DNA of 64,000 nt from NCBI GenBank assembly GCA_029204225.1, contig CM055112.1, positions 625,001 through 689,000 of the forward strand, given 5' to 3'. The notes below the pieces were generated by a model. It worked only from the letters and a program-made list of their open reading frames with translations. It had not been told where the DNA came from and ran no database searches. This DNA is from Diphasiastrum complanatum (taxonomy: Eukaryota; Streptophyta; Lycopodiopsida; Lycopodiales; Lycopodiaceae). Position 1 is the stretch's first letter, and every line of letters begins with the position of its first letter. The position numbers were made by a program, and so were the translations under genes. This document shows positions 35,605-50,300 of the stretch, in pieces.

Positions 35605-35924
35605 AGCCTACCCACTGTCAATTTTCTTGCTCCACTACCTGTAGAGCTTTGGATTATTTTTGCACATCTCACTGATAAAGAAGTACAAACCTGCAAACTA
35701 GCCGCCTTGAACAAAAACTCCATTCTTGTGACTCCCATTGCCTTTGATAATATCATACGTATAAACAAATTTGAGCCTTCTTGTTGCCCCTCTGAGCAAA
35801 CCTGGGCATGAATTCGTGGACATTTTGACATCGGTTTCAATAGAATCAATCTCCACCAAGGACATCATCCTTAGTGGTGATAACATTGATGGTATTGAGA
35901 AAACCAAGAAAATCTATCACTAGA

Positions 35925-36210
35925 ATTTAAGATGGTAGATCTTGGTCAACTTCACTTTATATTGGGCATAGAAGTACTTAGAGGTTCAGATTTTATCTTT
36001 ATTAGTCAAACTAAGTATGCTCAAAGTTTGCTCAATAGATTCAAGATGCAAGATTACAAGCATGTAGAAACACCAATGGAGCAAGATGTAAAAGTGCTCA
36101 ATAAAAGTGATGAAGCAAATTCTCAAAATCTCTTCAAATTATTGTTACCATACGAGCTCCAAATTGGAGTATATACAAAAATCTTGAGACTTGGACTGAC
36201 ATGACCTGAC
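35925..36210 (+). mobile_element. Copia reverse transcriptase fragment
   Basis: MVDLGQLHFILGIEVLRGSD followed by FISQTKYAQSLLNRFKMQDY and VETPMEQDVKVLNK is the well-conserved C-terminal end of copia reverse transcriptase. Sequence on both sides is not copia in the expected order, so this is an isolated old fragment. Confidence 0.85.
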
Positions 36211-36559
36211 CTGTTTCACACATGTGGGATAGTACATCCACTTGTCCTTTGGCTCCTCCTAAGGTCTCATACAAATCTATGGTCATCCAATCAAATCACA
36301 CCTCTTGAAAAAGCTAGAATCTAGGAAAATGCATTCTAACCTAGAATTATTTTGCTTAATGGCTCTTAAGATTATGTACAAGTTAACCTAGGCCTATGAT
36401 TCACATGTGGGAATAGGCTCCACATGTGTGGAATGACATTCACATTATCTACATAAATTTGCCCTAATCAAGCCATATTTTGCCATAATTCTCACAATTT
36501 CTTTTGTTAATTATTTTTGTAGTAGATTGTCTAGTAACCATTGATGGAAAAACACAATT
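36211..36559. other. Spacer without recognised gene
   Basis: AT-rich noncoding sequence between two copia fragments, with CACATGTGGGAT and CACATGTGGGAA strings near 36225 and 36400. Nothing else was recognised. Confidence 0.4.
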
Positions 36560-37960
36560 TGATTTGTTCAAGGAAAACCAAATGTGGGCCATTTGATGAT
36601 CTTTGGATCCATTTCCTTCGTGCATGTTCCTTTGATGTTAGAACCAAAGAAGATCCTAATTAAATATCAAAAATATCTGTAGGATATTACTCATCACGTA
36701 AAGCCTATAGAATCTATGCGCTTTTTACCAAAAGAGTTGTGATCAGTAGAGATGTAAAATTCCATGAAGGAAAGATTTTCAAGCCTAATGGTGCATTCTC
36801 AAGCCAACTTGATGAAACATCTTCAAATCCACATCATGTTCATGCTATTGAGATGGGTTGAGGCTTGGACCGAGGCTTGAAGAGGAGGAAATTCGAGACT
36901 TCGTGTTTTCAACGAGGTTTTCAAGGAAGAAATCCAAGCCTTTGAGGCTCACATTTGTTGAAAAGAAAGGCAAATTGAAATTGATACTATTTACATATTT
37001 TAATGAACCTTCATTTGTACAAGAAGCACTAGAGTATAAAGATTGGCATGAGTCAATGAATTAGGAGTTCAATGTTTTGACAGAAAATCATACATGGGAC
37101 TATGAAAATATTGGTTGTAATGGGTCTTTAGATCCAAGTATATGGGTAGATTAGCAGGCTTAGGGCTTGACTATGTGTAAAAGGACATGCTTGAGTTAAA
37201 GGTTTGGACTATGAAAAGACTTTTGCACCCGTGGCAAAATTGATTGCCATAAGGATTTTGATTGTTTTATCTTCACATTTTATTGGATGCTTTTTGACCA
37301 AGCATGGACATGAAGACAAGATTTGTTTTCTTAAGAAAAACTTATATGGCCTAAAACAAGCTCCAAAGATTGGCATGACATTCTCAACTCATCACCTTCC
37401 TTCTGTCACTTGCATTCACGCTAAGTGATTTTAGTCCATTTCACTTCACGTTTAATGATTGTGATGTAGTAATTCTTGTGTTGCGGATAACATGCTATTC
37501 TGTGGAGATAATGCCAATCTTATTGATGGAGCTAAGTTGGCATTGTGTAAGGAATTTAATATGCCAAATCTTGGTCCCTTATACTACATTTTGGGAATTG
37601 AAGCAATTAGGACTTGTTATTATAGTTTTATTAGTCAATCAAAGTATGCTACTTCAATTCCTAAAAAGTTCAACATGGATATGTGCAAGAAAGTAGAAAC
37701 TCCAATGGAGCATAATGTAGGAGATCCAAATGGAAATGATGAAAGATCCTTCAAGGACACCACACCCTATAAGAGTATCATAGGCTCCTAAATATGGCTC
37801 ACTATTACAAGACTAGATCTGAGCTAAAGCTTCAATAGATTGAGTCAGTACATGCAATCTCTTTTGATTCCTCATTGAAAATTAGCCAAAAGAGTGCTTA
37901 GATACATTTCAAACACACTAGACTAGAGTGACATTGTTTTCCAAGGCTGAGTAGAAGCCT
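36560..37960 (+). mobile_element. Copia integrase end, reverse transcriptase and RNase H start
   Basis: The integrase C-terminal part shows VGYYSSRKAYRIYALF and VVISRDVKFHEGKIF (36680-36780). Reverse transcriptase shows YEKTFAPVAKLIAIRILIVL (37207-) and the LKKNLYGLKQAPK block. A later piece has LGPLYYILGIEAIRTCYYSF and VETPMEHNVGDPNGND (37570-37740). A decayed RNase H start reaches about 37960. An old, heavily broken copy. Confidence 0.85.
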
Positions 37961-40643
37961 CAATTGATGTTTGATTTTACTTCAGTAACTGATCAATCGA
38001 ACGCTTTAAAGTTGACTTGTTACTCATCACATGAATGCACCTTTCATTGTGGTCAGTGTATTAATCTTTGTGGATGATTTAAAGAAACAAGATCTTCATT
38101 TTCACTTAGTTGATCATATTAAAATGCATTTAATTAAAAAAAAATAGAACAAGTCAATTAATGTGCAAAGATGAAACTAAAATGATCTCTTTTGTAAAAA
38201 ATGTCAACTATAAGAACTTCTACCTCAAAAACATACTTCTACTAAATTAAATCAGACTAATGGTGAAATTTAATTTTTCGAAATAATAAAGATTGCACAA
38301 AGGTCAAATTAACAAATTGTAGAATGTGTTAACTATTTCTTCACTATTTAAAATGTAAATTTTGTTTCACATACAAATCTTCCAGTGGGAAAATTGAATT
38401 ATATGCATTTTAAGTAAAAATTCATATTGTCGTATTGCAGAATTGAAGTTATGTGATAAATGAGCTTGTGGCACGATTTTAAGATACAAACATATTCAGA
38501 GTTGTGAATTTATTATTTCTTTTAAACTAGTGAGATTCTATTTTCTATTTTAAAAAACTTCACCTTTTTAAATATTTAAAAAAAAATCAAGTCAATTCAA
38601 GCCTTTTAAAATCTATAGTAAGATTTAGAAATTCTAAGATTTTAAAACAATACATAAAAAAATAATAAGGCCAACATATAAAAATATTATTCACTTAACA
38701 TTAAGTACAATTTAAATCTTATTTTTTTAAAGTTGGAATGTGTACATCAGTTGTGAGCACCAGTAAAGATTTCTAGATTAACCAAAAAAAAAAAACCAAT
38801 ATAGTTACTCATTGTACATTACTATAATGATTTTCAAGTTCGCAAAATTTGGTGTTTCCGCCATTCTTGTTTTTAAAAGATATCTTGATTATGGGTCACC
38901 CAAGTTTGTCAATACTCAAATAGTAAACATCAATTCACTAAACTCAACGCGCACATATTTCATTCAAGAGGCTCAACATAATGATATATATATATAGTAG
39001 CAAATTAAAATTGTTCCTAGCCCATAAATAAGTTCATGCTAGTTGATGGATTTTCTAACCTTCAAATCCAGAATCTGGTTGCACAAGTACACGCATGACA
39101 AAAGCAAATATAGGTTTTCATATTGACATAATAAGGAATTATACTAAACATTTTTATCAAAAGAAATCAAATTATAATGTTTATTTTCTATTTCAGAACA
39201 ACAATCTTAACCACTTTCAAAGCTAAGCACCCCAAAATATGGGGCCCTATAGTAGATTTATTTCTAATATTTCCAATTACATGTATAAGTAGTTGGAGCA
39301 CACCTTTTTATTTGGTTAACTTCAATTTACATGTAGAGTATAGAGGCGCAATTCAAGCCTTACCAAAAGCAATGCTTATTTCACATTCTTTTGCCAAGGT
39401 TCAAATCTAGGTGCTAGAAAACAACTACCATTCAATCCAATTCACTATATATATGATGGTTCTTTATAATTTTAATACATATACATAGTAAAGTACACGG
39501 TGCAAAAAGCCACTAGAACATCAATGTAATCCTTAACACAAAGTATTTATTCTTTTTTATTAAATATTTTCTTTAAAGAATTGCTCAAGAAGAATCAATA
39601 TTAAAGAGAGTCAAACATAATGTAGTCAGATGATGAAATATAGACTCTTGGTTGAAATATATTTTGTACATATCAAATAAGAGACAACTTGCTATTGTCA
39701 CTTATATCAGCAAATTATGCTTAAAACATCAAATATTAAACTTGATCACTTCAATAATTCAAATTCAAAGGTATTAACAAATACAACATAGTTTCATCTA
39801 GAAAAAAGTTGTATAAAATGGTTGTCTAAGGTGCACAAATATCATATATAAAGTGTTTCATGTGTATAAGATTCAATAACAAAATATCACTAGGAATTAA
39901 TTTTGCTCTTTCGTTGATGATTTATTAGAATTTGCAAGTATCTTCATCTTTTTATAATTTGTTTGAGCAACTTCTATGCTTCTAATATTCTAGCTTGCAT
40001 AACTTGCAAGTAAGATGAAAATTTCACCCATCTTTTGTTCTAACAAAAGTGATTCTTAGATTTGAAAGATGATATACTAGAATTTGCAATTGTCTTTGTA
40101 TAATTTGTTTGAGCAACTTCTATATTTATCACCTTCTATAGATATAGATTTGTTTCAGGCAAGTTTGTTAAGTATATGAATTTTCTGACAAGAAGACCTT
40201 TGCCTGGGTTTGTCTTTTGCTTTCCTGATTATATTGGAGCTCTTTTTATGACAAGATCTTCAACAGAGTTTGTTCATTATATGAATGCTATTATGAGAAG
40301 AACTTTGCCTGAGCTACTTTAAGTACTTTCTTCGGTGAAATTGAACGAACTCCAAAATAGAGAAAAAAAATGCAAAAAACATTTGATACAATCTATAGCA
40401 ATGTGGTCAATTTGGGTTAGTGCATAGATCTACATACCTTACAAAATATTCATAAAATGTAAGAGAGATAAATTTTCAAGAATAGAATGAAATCATTTAC
40501 AAAATGCTAATTTTTCAGTTCGAGCATTCATATCCTACACCAGCTAGAAACCAAGGTGGCTTATAATTATACTACTTAACTACTTTAAAATGGAAAAAGT
40601 TGAGCAAAGGAAAGTTTTTTGTGCAAAAGAACTGTCACAACAA
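37961..40643. other. AT-rich region downstream of the USP gene; no gene seen
   Basis: Very AT-rich sequence with no convincing open frame on either strand. The part next to 40643 would hold the 3' untranslated region of the minus-strand USP gene. No retroelement domain was recognised. Confidence 0.4.
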
Positions 40644-40764
40644 CTATGTCAAATGTGCATGATCCGACACGTTGGAGTATGCAAGCTCTTTTGGCATCTT
40701 AACAACAATCAATGGGCATGGACTATTATGAGACAAATAATCACTTACGCTTCCAAGAAAGGTC
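40644..40764 (-). CDS. USP gene, last coding exon
   Basis: The acceptor is CTTCTACAG. The exon completes an Arg codon and then encodes TFLGSVSDYLSHNSPCPLIV and a tail ending in HLT before TAG. This is the final alpha helix and beta strand of a USP domain with the GS of the ATP motif. The C-terminal tail of about 17 residues after the last strand looks specific to this gene. Confidence 0.88.
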
Positions 40765-41336
40765 CTGTAGAAGCAACACAACATTCACATTGTCAAACTT
40801 CACAGTTTTTAAATTGAGATACAATATATGAAAGTACCCTTAGCCTATCATGGAAATACCTTCAAAACCTTACAATTATGTTCAGTTGAGAAAACATACA
40901 AGTAAAAACAAAGTAAACGACAAAGCCAAGGAACCAACAATAGGCTTACTAATTTTTCACATGAGAATGCACATATGCCTAGTCAACCTCTGAGCTTTAA
41001 GATAAAAGATATCGCCAACCAACATGCTACATGTGAGAGACATGAGAGTACAATATTTAAGAGTAGTGTTTCAAAGTTTCATATACACAAATGTAGCAAA
41101 TTAGTACGACATTGGGATGAAGAGAAATTAGGAGGATGTAAGATGTGTGCCACCTTGGCAGAGAAATGACAATTGTGGTAGCAATTTCATTACTGTCGAT
41201 CCAAATGCCATGCATGGCTACACAATTGGTAGAAAATTGACGACCAACACATTGGACTACTTACGAAATCTGTCTATCTATCTGTCTGTCTGTCTGTCTG
41301 TCTATCTGTCTGTCTGTCTGTCTGTCTGGCTGTCTA

Positions 41337-41372
<36 letters not shown>

Positions 41373-44300
41373 TCTATCTATCCACCATCAATGAGTCAAG
41401 TCATCCTTACCTCCACACTTGCTAACTCAACTTAGTCTCCTCTTTGCAAATGATGAAAATTGGAATAACATGCTTTGGTATCAACATAATGACCCATTAG
41501 TATGTCCAAGTATAAAGTAACGAGCAGTTTGAAAAACACTTAATGAGAGCAGATGGAATTTTATAAAAATGTCACATAAGAAAATTGCCTTAAAATAAAA
41601 AAACATGAGACTCCTAAGGCTTGAATACATTTCATAGAGGTAACCAAGAATCTTCTCAACGCTCCAAGTACTCAATGTCATTATTCACTTGAACCAAATA
41701 ATTATTTCACTGTTGGCACTGGATCTAAACATACACACCTTGACATCAATTAATCAACCTATGATGAGAATATAGACATAGCATGATTTCATACCAAGTG
41801 TAGGTTAAACCAAGTGTAGGTTAAAAAATGACAAGGGAAAAACAAGAAAGGCAAGAGGCACAACCATGGATGTAACAAGAGATTCAGGCATCATAACTAG
41901 TATAGGTTCACTTGGTAATGATCATATACAGTACAAAATGGTGCATAATACTTCTTATCCACTACTTTGGATGAAATACTCGAGCATAACCAAGCTATTC
42001 TTTCAAAGGGTTATTAAGCCAACTAGTTGTAATAAATGCTATGCTTATTCAATTGCCCAAACTCAAACAATCACGAAAATTTTCTCTATGAGAGTCCAAT
42101 ATGATAGACACAATTTACCCATGTCTCTTGAGCATCAAATACGAACTTAAAATTGTAGTGTCCACTAAAAGTTCCTTTCAAAACAGTTTTGTCATTGTTT
42201 TAACACACACACAAAGGTTAAATTCATTTGTGATTCATTTAAGAGGTTCACTTTGTGTTTTAATGCCTGACTTTGGTAACGATCTTCTAACATAACTAGA
42301 ATGTAAAATTTCACTTATCTTAGATTGCTACAAGCCAAACGTAGAATGTTTCTTACACAAAATGCTTATTGATCATTGTTGTGAACATAATGCATTATAT
42401 AAGAGTGGTACTTAAAGAAATAACCAAGCTTTCACATGGAAATGATAACATATTGGTAGAGTTTGTACCTGGCAATGACACCCCTACCATGAGTGCCAAC
42501 AATCACTGCATCCGCCTTGAGTGATATTAAACCTTCACAAACTTTTATCTCTGTCGGTCCAGTAACAACCTTACCTTCACATTGAATCTTCAAAAAAGAG
42601 CGAAATAATTTGTTATAAACTTTGAAATGTACAAAAAGTTCATATGGGTTGATTGATTTGTGCATGCCAAACTTGAATTTCCATAACTGTGATTTCAATA
42701 TAAGTTTTCAAACACTTACAAAAAAAAAACAGAGTTTGCATTTAATTGAAATATCAAGGTTAATTTGTTAGTAACCAACAAGAAAAACAAGATGCAAATA
42801 TTTACTTCATGGGTGTCCATCCACAAATCTTAGATCGTCAATTCCATCAAGCACAATACCAATTTGTAAGCTACAAGATCCTTGTGTATAGGGAGTAGCA
42901 ATTTGTCTCGTTATGCCATTCTATTGACATAAGCTAACAAATTGATTAAATGAGTGTTCTCCAACAAAATCAACAAAGAAAGTTTGTTCCAGTTCAAAAA
43001 TTTGTACCATCTCAATTTGTACCGTCCCAAACAAAGCCTACTACTTCACATGCTACCAAACTCTGATTATACTTTCTTCATGGAACAGTAACTCATTAAT
43101 CTCTTCAAATGTCAATAATCTCTCTCACAAATAGCATCATAACAAAGTTTTAGGACTAAGGCAGTTGTTGATTACAACTCTATTATGAAAATATCTCGCC
43201 AATAGCAAGTAATTGATCTCTAATGCCCTTGATCTTAGTTAGATAATTAGTAATGCTCTCTCTTACATCCATCCCCATTATATGTAGTTCATTCTTTAGA
43301 TCATCACATGTGAAGTATTATTTGTCCCAGACATGGATTTTAAGATGTCTCCCATGCTTCTTTAGGGCCTTGTAGCCTCTCCAATATGTGGAACAATATT
43401 AATTTATTCATCGATATATTCATGCCCAACCGGTATATTTATGTCTTAGGAAAGTGTTAGCCTCATTTCATTTATTTGGTTTCTTTTGCTATTAGCAGTG
43501 TCTCATCAATTTTTGTCCATAAGTATGTTTTGCACCTTACACTTCCACACTTTGTAGTTTGCTATCAAAAACAATCTAACCACCTAGCTTTTCAAAAAGT
43601 CTTTAAATTTCTCAAAGCTGAACAAGTCTTTTACCGTCAAATGTTGATATGGCTAAAATGTCATCTCCTTGTGGCTAGTGTGGTTGCATCCAATTGCTTC
43701 TCCAACAACTTCAAATGAACCTCCAAGAATAGGCCAAAAAGATATATATGGATTCCTGGAACGCTCAATCTGTGACTCTTAACATCTTCCTTTGCTCTTT
43801 GATGTGGTGTACTTGGCTCTCCAAACAAACTATTACGTAGTACATGCAACCAGCCTGAAGATTACGACTACTACCAAAGTAGGGTGTGAAACACCTAACA
43901 TTCAATGCAAACTAATGTGTGATGATTTTCTTGTTTACAAGTTATGGATAATTGGGATTTCTCACCAAATTCGGAGTCTATGAAGGGATTCCCTCATCTT
44001 ACAACTGAATATGGAGACAACTAGTACTCATATGTAATAAAGCTTTGATATAATGTAAGGATTTTTTATCGGTGTGCTACTTAACATGCAAACTGATATA
44101 ATAATGATAAAACCCAAGAGCTAGATCAAACAAGATCAAACACAAGACGAACAACAAACTTTATTGATAATCAATGCAAAAAGTGCAACGTTTGATGTAT
44201 GGACTTTTCCAAAATTACAAATGTATGTGTTGATTCACCTATCCCATCATCCAATTCATTCAAGCACTCATGGGTAGGGGGCTATTTATGACATTTCTCC

Positions 44301-47300
44301 GACCTTAACCTATTTATAATAGTGGTATGCTCCATCAACCCTCCATTGACCAACTACTTTGGACACAATAATATACTAATCACATCGATTTTTTTATCAT
44401 AGTTATGTAAATAAAACTTGACAAAAAAAAATCCTGGTCACATAAACATATGGAGGTACATTATATGTAATAGGCCAAAATAGACATTAATTCTAACTAT
44501 TGACATCCCTAATGGACACAAACATGAAAAACTAATCATGAACTTCAACATTTCACGCCTTCATGGTAATTTGTGCCTCACAAAGACACCAATGAAAAGA
44601 CTTTTAGATGTTGATGAGTCAAATCTACTAGTAATAACTCATGTTAAATGATGATCTTCTACAAGTAACTGAGTTGCTAGTGTCACACTTTGATGCCAAT
44701 GTTCAAAAGTTTATCTTGCCATCTCTCCACACAAGATATGTTGCAAGTGCCCCATCCAATTCTCAACACAAACAAACTTGGGCAACAAGGTAGATACACA
44801 AGTGACAAGTGGTAGAGTCACCAACATATTTAAGCGATCGGAATGGTCATATCCCACACTGTTGTAACTAAGTCTCAACCTCAAAATATGTTCATATTTT
44901 CCCAACATGAGCTCTCACCGCTACTTTGTCCTACACAAATTGAGTAGGCAACAAGATTTATTGATCTACAAATATCTCAAGCTCCCCAACCATGAAACTG
45001 AACCTTCTCCCCCATCACAACACATATCTTTAGCTCCATAAGCCACCACATCACATATACTCACTTCCTTGGCCATCTCATACCCAACACAATTACGTGC
45101 ATCTCACACAACACACCACCTCAGTATCGCCCAACACAAATGCCCAAGACTCTCTAAATTCTTTGGCACACATGCCATCAACAAAATAGATTTGTAAGCC
45201 ACTCCCACAAGCATCCCTTTCTCCCGACACATAATTAGGCCTATTTAATACATCCTTGTATATTCTCACATCAACAGCCAATCCAACATGTAACAAACAT
45301 CTCCTTTACAGCCATTATCCACGGTGGGCTGTTAGGAAATAATGATTTTGTACCCCTACGTGTTATTTTAGAAAACTATACTATTTTACATAGTCAAAGT
45401 CAAATTTCTTACTTTAGTATACATTCTATGCATGTAGTAGAACACAAAAGACCTATAATTGTAGTAGAAGCTACACGAGTATTGATTGTCTTAACTACTA
45501 GAATTGTTGGAGGAACTTTTGGAGAGTTCAGCCAAATTACAAGCTATAGGAGTGTTGTGAACAACCAATATGTATCCAAGGATTAGTTAAACTTATTCTT
45601 TTCATGGACATTGGAAAACACACCAAGGGACAACAATTGTTTATATAAATGAAGTGGACACTAGCCAAATTGATGTAGGATAGCAAAACATATCATACTT
45701 TTAAAGAAAGAACATGCTTCCTTGACAAGAAGTTTCTTACTATATGTCGGGCACTGGTGGAGTCCACCTATCTTGAAATTCAAAAGGTTAGGGAGGAAGA
45801 AATTGGCTAATAGCCATGTAGGGTCGAATGCCACCAGCCCGCTCAAGAACGCCATGATTGGAAAGTGGTGAAAGCAGACTAAATTCAAGCCACACAAATT
45901 CTTTGAAGATTCATTCATATTGATTAGCAAGATCAAAATGGGAAAAAGAGGTGGTCACATATTACATTGAACGAGTCAAATATTTCTAATCGGAATGTAA
46001 TCCAGTACTGACTCCAACTCATGAAATGATCATGTGGTTCTTAGCTAGATTGCCAAAAAGCATCAGACATGAACTCAAAAGAAGGGAGCAATACGAAACA
46101 TTGCAAGAGGCGATGGCAGAGTACGAGAGGAGAATGAAAGATAAGATGATGAATCAAGCCATGGTTCGACACCTTATACATTGGGTCAAACCGCCACCAC
46201 TTCAACTACTACAACATCTCCCTCTTCCAATGCAAGAACACAGTTGATGTTGAATCAGATGGAAAAATTGAATAGACAACATCAATTAAGAATGGAACAC
46301 TTGACGACGTAATTTGATCAAAAGCTCAAAACATTACAAATTTTGATCACTAGTCAATCAGAAGCAATTCCACAATAGTCTACAAAGAGGGAGAATGTAT
46401 GGTGTTCAATCTATACTCAAAACCTTACAGTTAATGAATGTCCAATATTGAAGCAAAGATTTACAAATATTGCCATCTATGTAATGCTTCATCACATAAG
46501 ACAGCTTATTGTCCGTTCAATCCACATGTCCACCAAACAAAAACTTTGTTTGGATATCATTAAGGAGCTTCCAATCCAACACCTAAGATAGGAGAGGCCC
46601 CACAAAGATTGGCAATAACAGTACCTCCAAGAATGGAAGCAATCCCGCAACATGATGCAATCCACTGATCAATGCCAGCAGAACCATTTCACAATCCAAC
46701 AATCAATGAGTACTATACAATCTATGTTGTTGCACAACAACAAAGACAATGGAAAAAGCCATCAATAGGTTGTTTTGGATGTGGTAAAAATCATCGAATA
46801 GCAGAATGTCTTGACAAAGGCCATTACATGCCTTTTGTTGAGATTGTAGATATAGGCATAGCTATAAGGATTGTCCTACAAGGCCAAATATACCAAAAAC
46901 TGATGCGCAAATAAATATGATATCCATTAATCTAAAATAATTGTATCTCCATGAATCACTCCAATTAGATCACATTGTCCAACTACACTGGTTATGACAA
47001 AGACAAGAGCACAAAAGCACAAAGTAGTAGCTCTAGAATCTCCTCCCACTGAATCAAGACTAGTTGATCAACCATCTACAATAGGGATTTATCCAAATCT
47101 AAATTCAAAAAAGAAGAAATATCATAATATGAGATACGGAATCAAAGATCTGCAAGCAGAAGAAGAAGTAGCAATTGCAAGGGAAGCAACTAGAAATCCG
47201 CAAAAAGCCCCTAGTAGTGGCGATAGGCAAGGTCCACTGTATCATTCTCCTCAACGCTTAGATGTTAATACTCAATTACAGCGAAGGGAAAAACTCCTCC

Positions 47301-50300
47301 AAATGACTGAACTAGAAGTTTCTTAAACAAAATTGACTGCAAATATTCTATCAAATAAGATAGAAGTTACACTTGGAGAATTTATACGACTTGTTCCACA
47401 AGCCAAAGAAGTTCTGGTAGATCAATTATTTGCAATAGTCACAATAATATCACAAGAGCCATCATATTGTGCCGGATTTGAAGAATCGAATGATATTCTA
47501 AACATTGGAACAACTTGGGAAATTGAGCATTGCAACATTACACTTCCTATCAGGCATAAGTTATTTAATGAAAAAGTAGCGATCATTGATGGAAGTTTAG
47601 GTGTCAATCTTATTTCCACTATATTGTACAAGAAATGGGGTCTACCGAAGTTGAAAGACATCAATTTTGCAATCAAGTGAGCAAATCAATCAAGTGTGAG
47701 ATCAAGAGGAGTTGAAAATATACTAATGAAAGTAGCAAGCATTCAGTTTGTTATTATTACCTTGTGGTTATGGATCTTCTTGATGCACTTTTAGTCTATC
47801 TGATTTTATTGGGTCGTCCTTGGTTACGAGTTGCTCAAGTGATTCATAAATGGAAAATTGGAAAAATTACTTTTGAAAATCGTGAAAGAGTAGTGAAAGT
47901 GGATCCAACCACTTGGACATCGGAACCAATTCCATCAAAAGCTAATTATGATTCTTCAACCATGAATCATATCATAAATCGTGGAAAATGGCCATTAGTG
48001 TTCATTATGTTTCACAATCAAATGATGTAAATTGGAATGAAGCTTTGACAATTGTGAATTGCATGGCAGGATACATGAGTCGACATGATGAAGATTTAGA
48101 AGTGAGCATTTCACCTTCGAATGCAAACACCCTGGATACGCCCATCACTTATGGAGTTAATATGATGAATGTTGCATGAATTCTTGATCCAATAGAATAT
48201 GATCTAATATAATATCATTGACTCATGATGTAATCTATAATGAGAAAGTTGAGTTGATTGATGAATTAATATTGCCATCTTGGAGAATGAGAGGATTACC
48301 AAAGAACTGCAAGATATTACACAAGTGCGTAATTCCTTGATTGCCCAGCCAACAACAACTCTACCAACATCACAACACAAAGATTTGAAAATTGTAGAAT
48401 GTGGATCACAACCCCTTAGTGCCAAAAAACACTTTGATACCAAGTTACAAGTGAAACATCACATCGAGCATGAAATGGATAACAATCCTACAAAAAGAAC
48501 AATCAATCACAACAATCTCCACAAGATCAGGTTGAACTACAAGTGTGACTCAAGCTAAGCTAATCTAAGGGCTACTTGTAGGCTATCAATCTACCATATG
48601 AGGAGGCATGAAGCCTATTCCTAGCTAGCCAAGAGGTCTAGAGGTTTAAGGATAGGAGCCCAATAAGACCAAGTAAACTCATCCAAATGCCAAGTCATTA
48701 GTCATAAGACTAAGTGATTTTACCTTGCTACTAACAATGCCCAAGAGGCCTCATCACATGCTCTATTGATAAATAATAACAAATGAAGTGTTGATAACTC
48801 TAAATACTAATTATGTCCTTAACATAGCTATATATATGTCTTATGCATGTATGTGCATGCATTTGCACTCACATATATGTGCAAGTGCAGGCTCACACAT
48901 ACGTAAAACATCTATAGATATAACCAGCTATAAAGGAGATTGAAATATTTCAAACATTCAAAAAGCCCACATTTAAAAAACCCCAGATTTCATGTAAGTA
49001 CAACTGTAACTATAATAATATAATCAAGTTGCTTCTTCAAGAAAGCGATATTATTTACAAAATATTGTCATGTCTTCACATATGGTTCCTTCATCAAAAA
49101 TCAAAGTCTCAATTGTTCTAAACATTAAAAGAAAAAGGTTCAAAAAAAGTTCTAGCAAAATTCTAGATGTACTTAGTGTCATTAAGAAAATAATCCAAAA
49201 CAATATCTTACCTTAGATTCATTTGCAGCGTACTCCATGTACCTTTCCACCAACTTTTCGCTCTCATCTATTGCATCCACATCCTCCTTCAGATTACCAT
49301 CTGGAGGAACGTACACGTCCTCCATTCCAAATTCTCCTGTAAGGCAACACAAACAAACTTCAATCATAGTGTGATGCCAAATATTGAAGAATCCAATCCA
49401 CTACTAACACATGAACTCATTAATCATATTAACAAGCTCCTAGTTTTGATGAATGAGTAGATTACAAAAAAATATGGCAAATATTAGTACTATTGTTGGT
49501 TTCAACACAAATTCATAAACTAAAGGTCATCATAAGATCACAAAAAATTGTTAGTGTCAACACAAACAAACTTCAATCATAAACTGATGCCAAATATTGA
49601 AGAATCCAATCCACTAGTGACACATGAACTCGTTAATCATATTAACAAGCTCCTAGTTTTGACGAATGAGTAGATTACAAAAAAATATGGCAACTATTAG
49701 TACTATTGTTAGTGTCAACACAAATTCATAAACTAAAGATCATCATAAGATCACAAAAAATTCTAGGTATTCCAAGAGGTTAAAGGCATGGGTACCATGG
49801 GTTACCAATTCTATATAAGCGTTGATAAAGGAGATGCAACAATGCCCAAAGCATGATACGGTTGTTAGATGGAGAAATAACTACTATCCAATCCTTTCAA
49901 GATCGCACATGGGAGATTCAACTTTGAACCATAGAAGCCAATAGAGACTTCTAGAGTTTCTGTCACAAGGAATGCCATTCTCCTTAGGACAAACAAAAAT
50001 TTCAAGTACAAATCAAGGTCCCATACCAGTTCAATGTGTGACATCAAGGCATATTCCTTGTATTGACCCCATGCTTGTTTGACAGGGTCTTGAATCTATC
50101 ATGATGATAAAGAGATCAATTCTAACATCTTTTAACTATGTCAATTTAAAAGTAGGTGTGCCAGAATTAACGACTAGCAAGCAACTATAGAATCGAATTA
50201 AGGAGGTAGTCATCAAAGCTTATTATAGGCAACGTTAGCACCATGGAATAGCCAATTAGTCAACAAGATTGTTGTGCTAATAATTTTATTGACCATGGGG

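Larger units (their letters stand above)
42588..49211 (-). other. USP intron, 6.6 kb, with old retroelement pieces
   Basis: Donor AAG|GTAAGAT, acceptor TTTTGAAG. It houses a minus-strand copia 5' end (about 43.07-44.6 kb) and a plus-strand gypsy gag-protease fragment (about 45.3-48.5 kb). The remaining stretches (42588-43070, 44600-45330 and 48560-49211) are AT-rich without recognised content. Confidence 0.75.
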
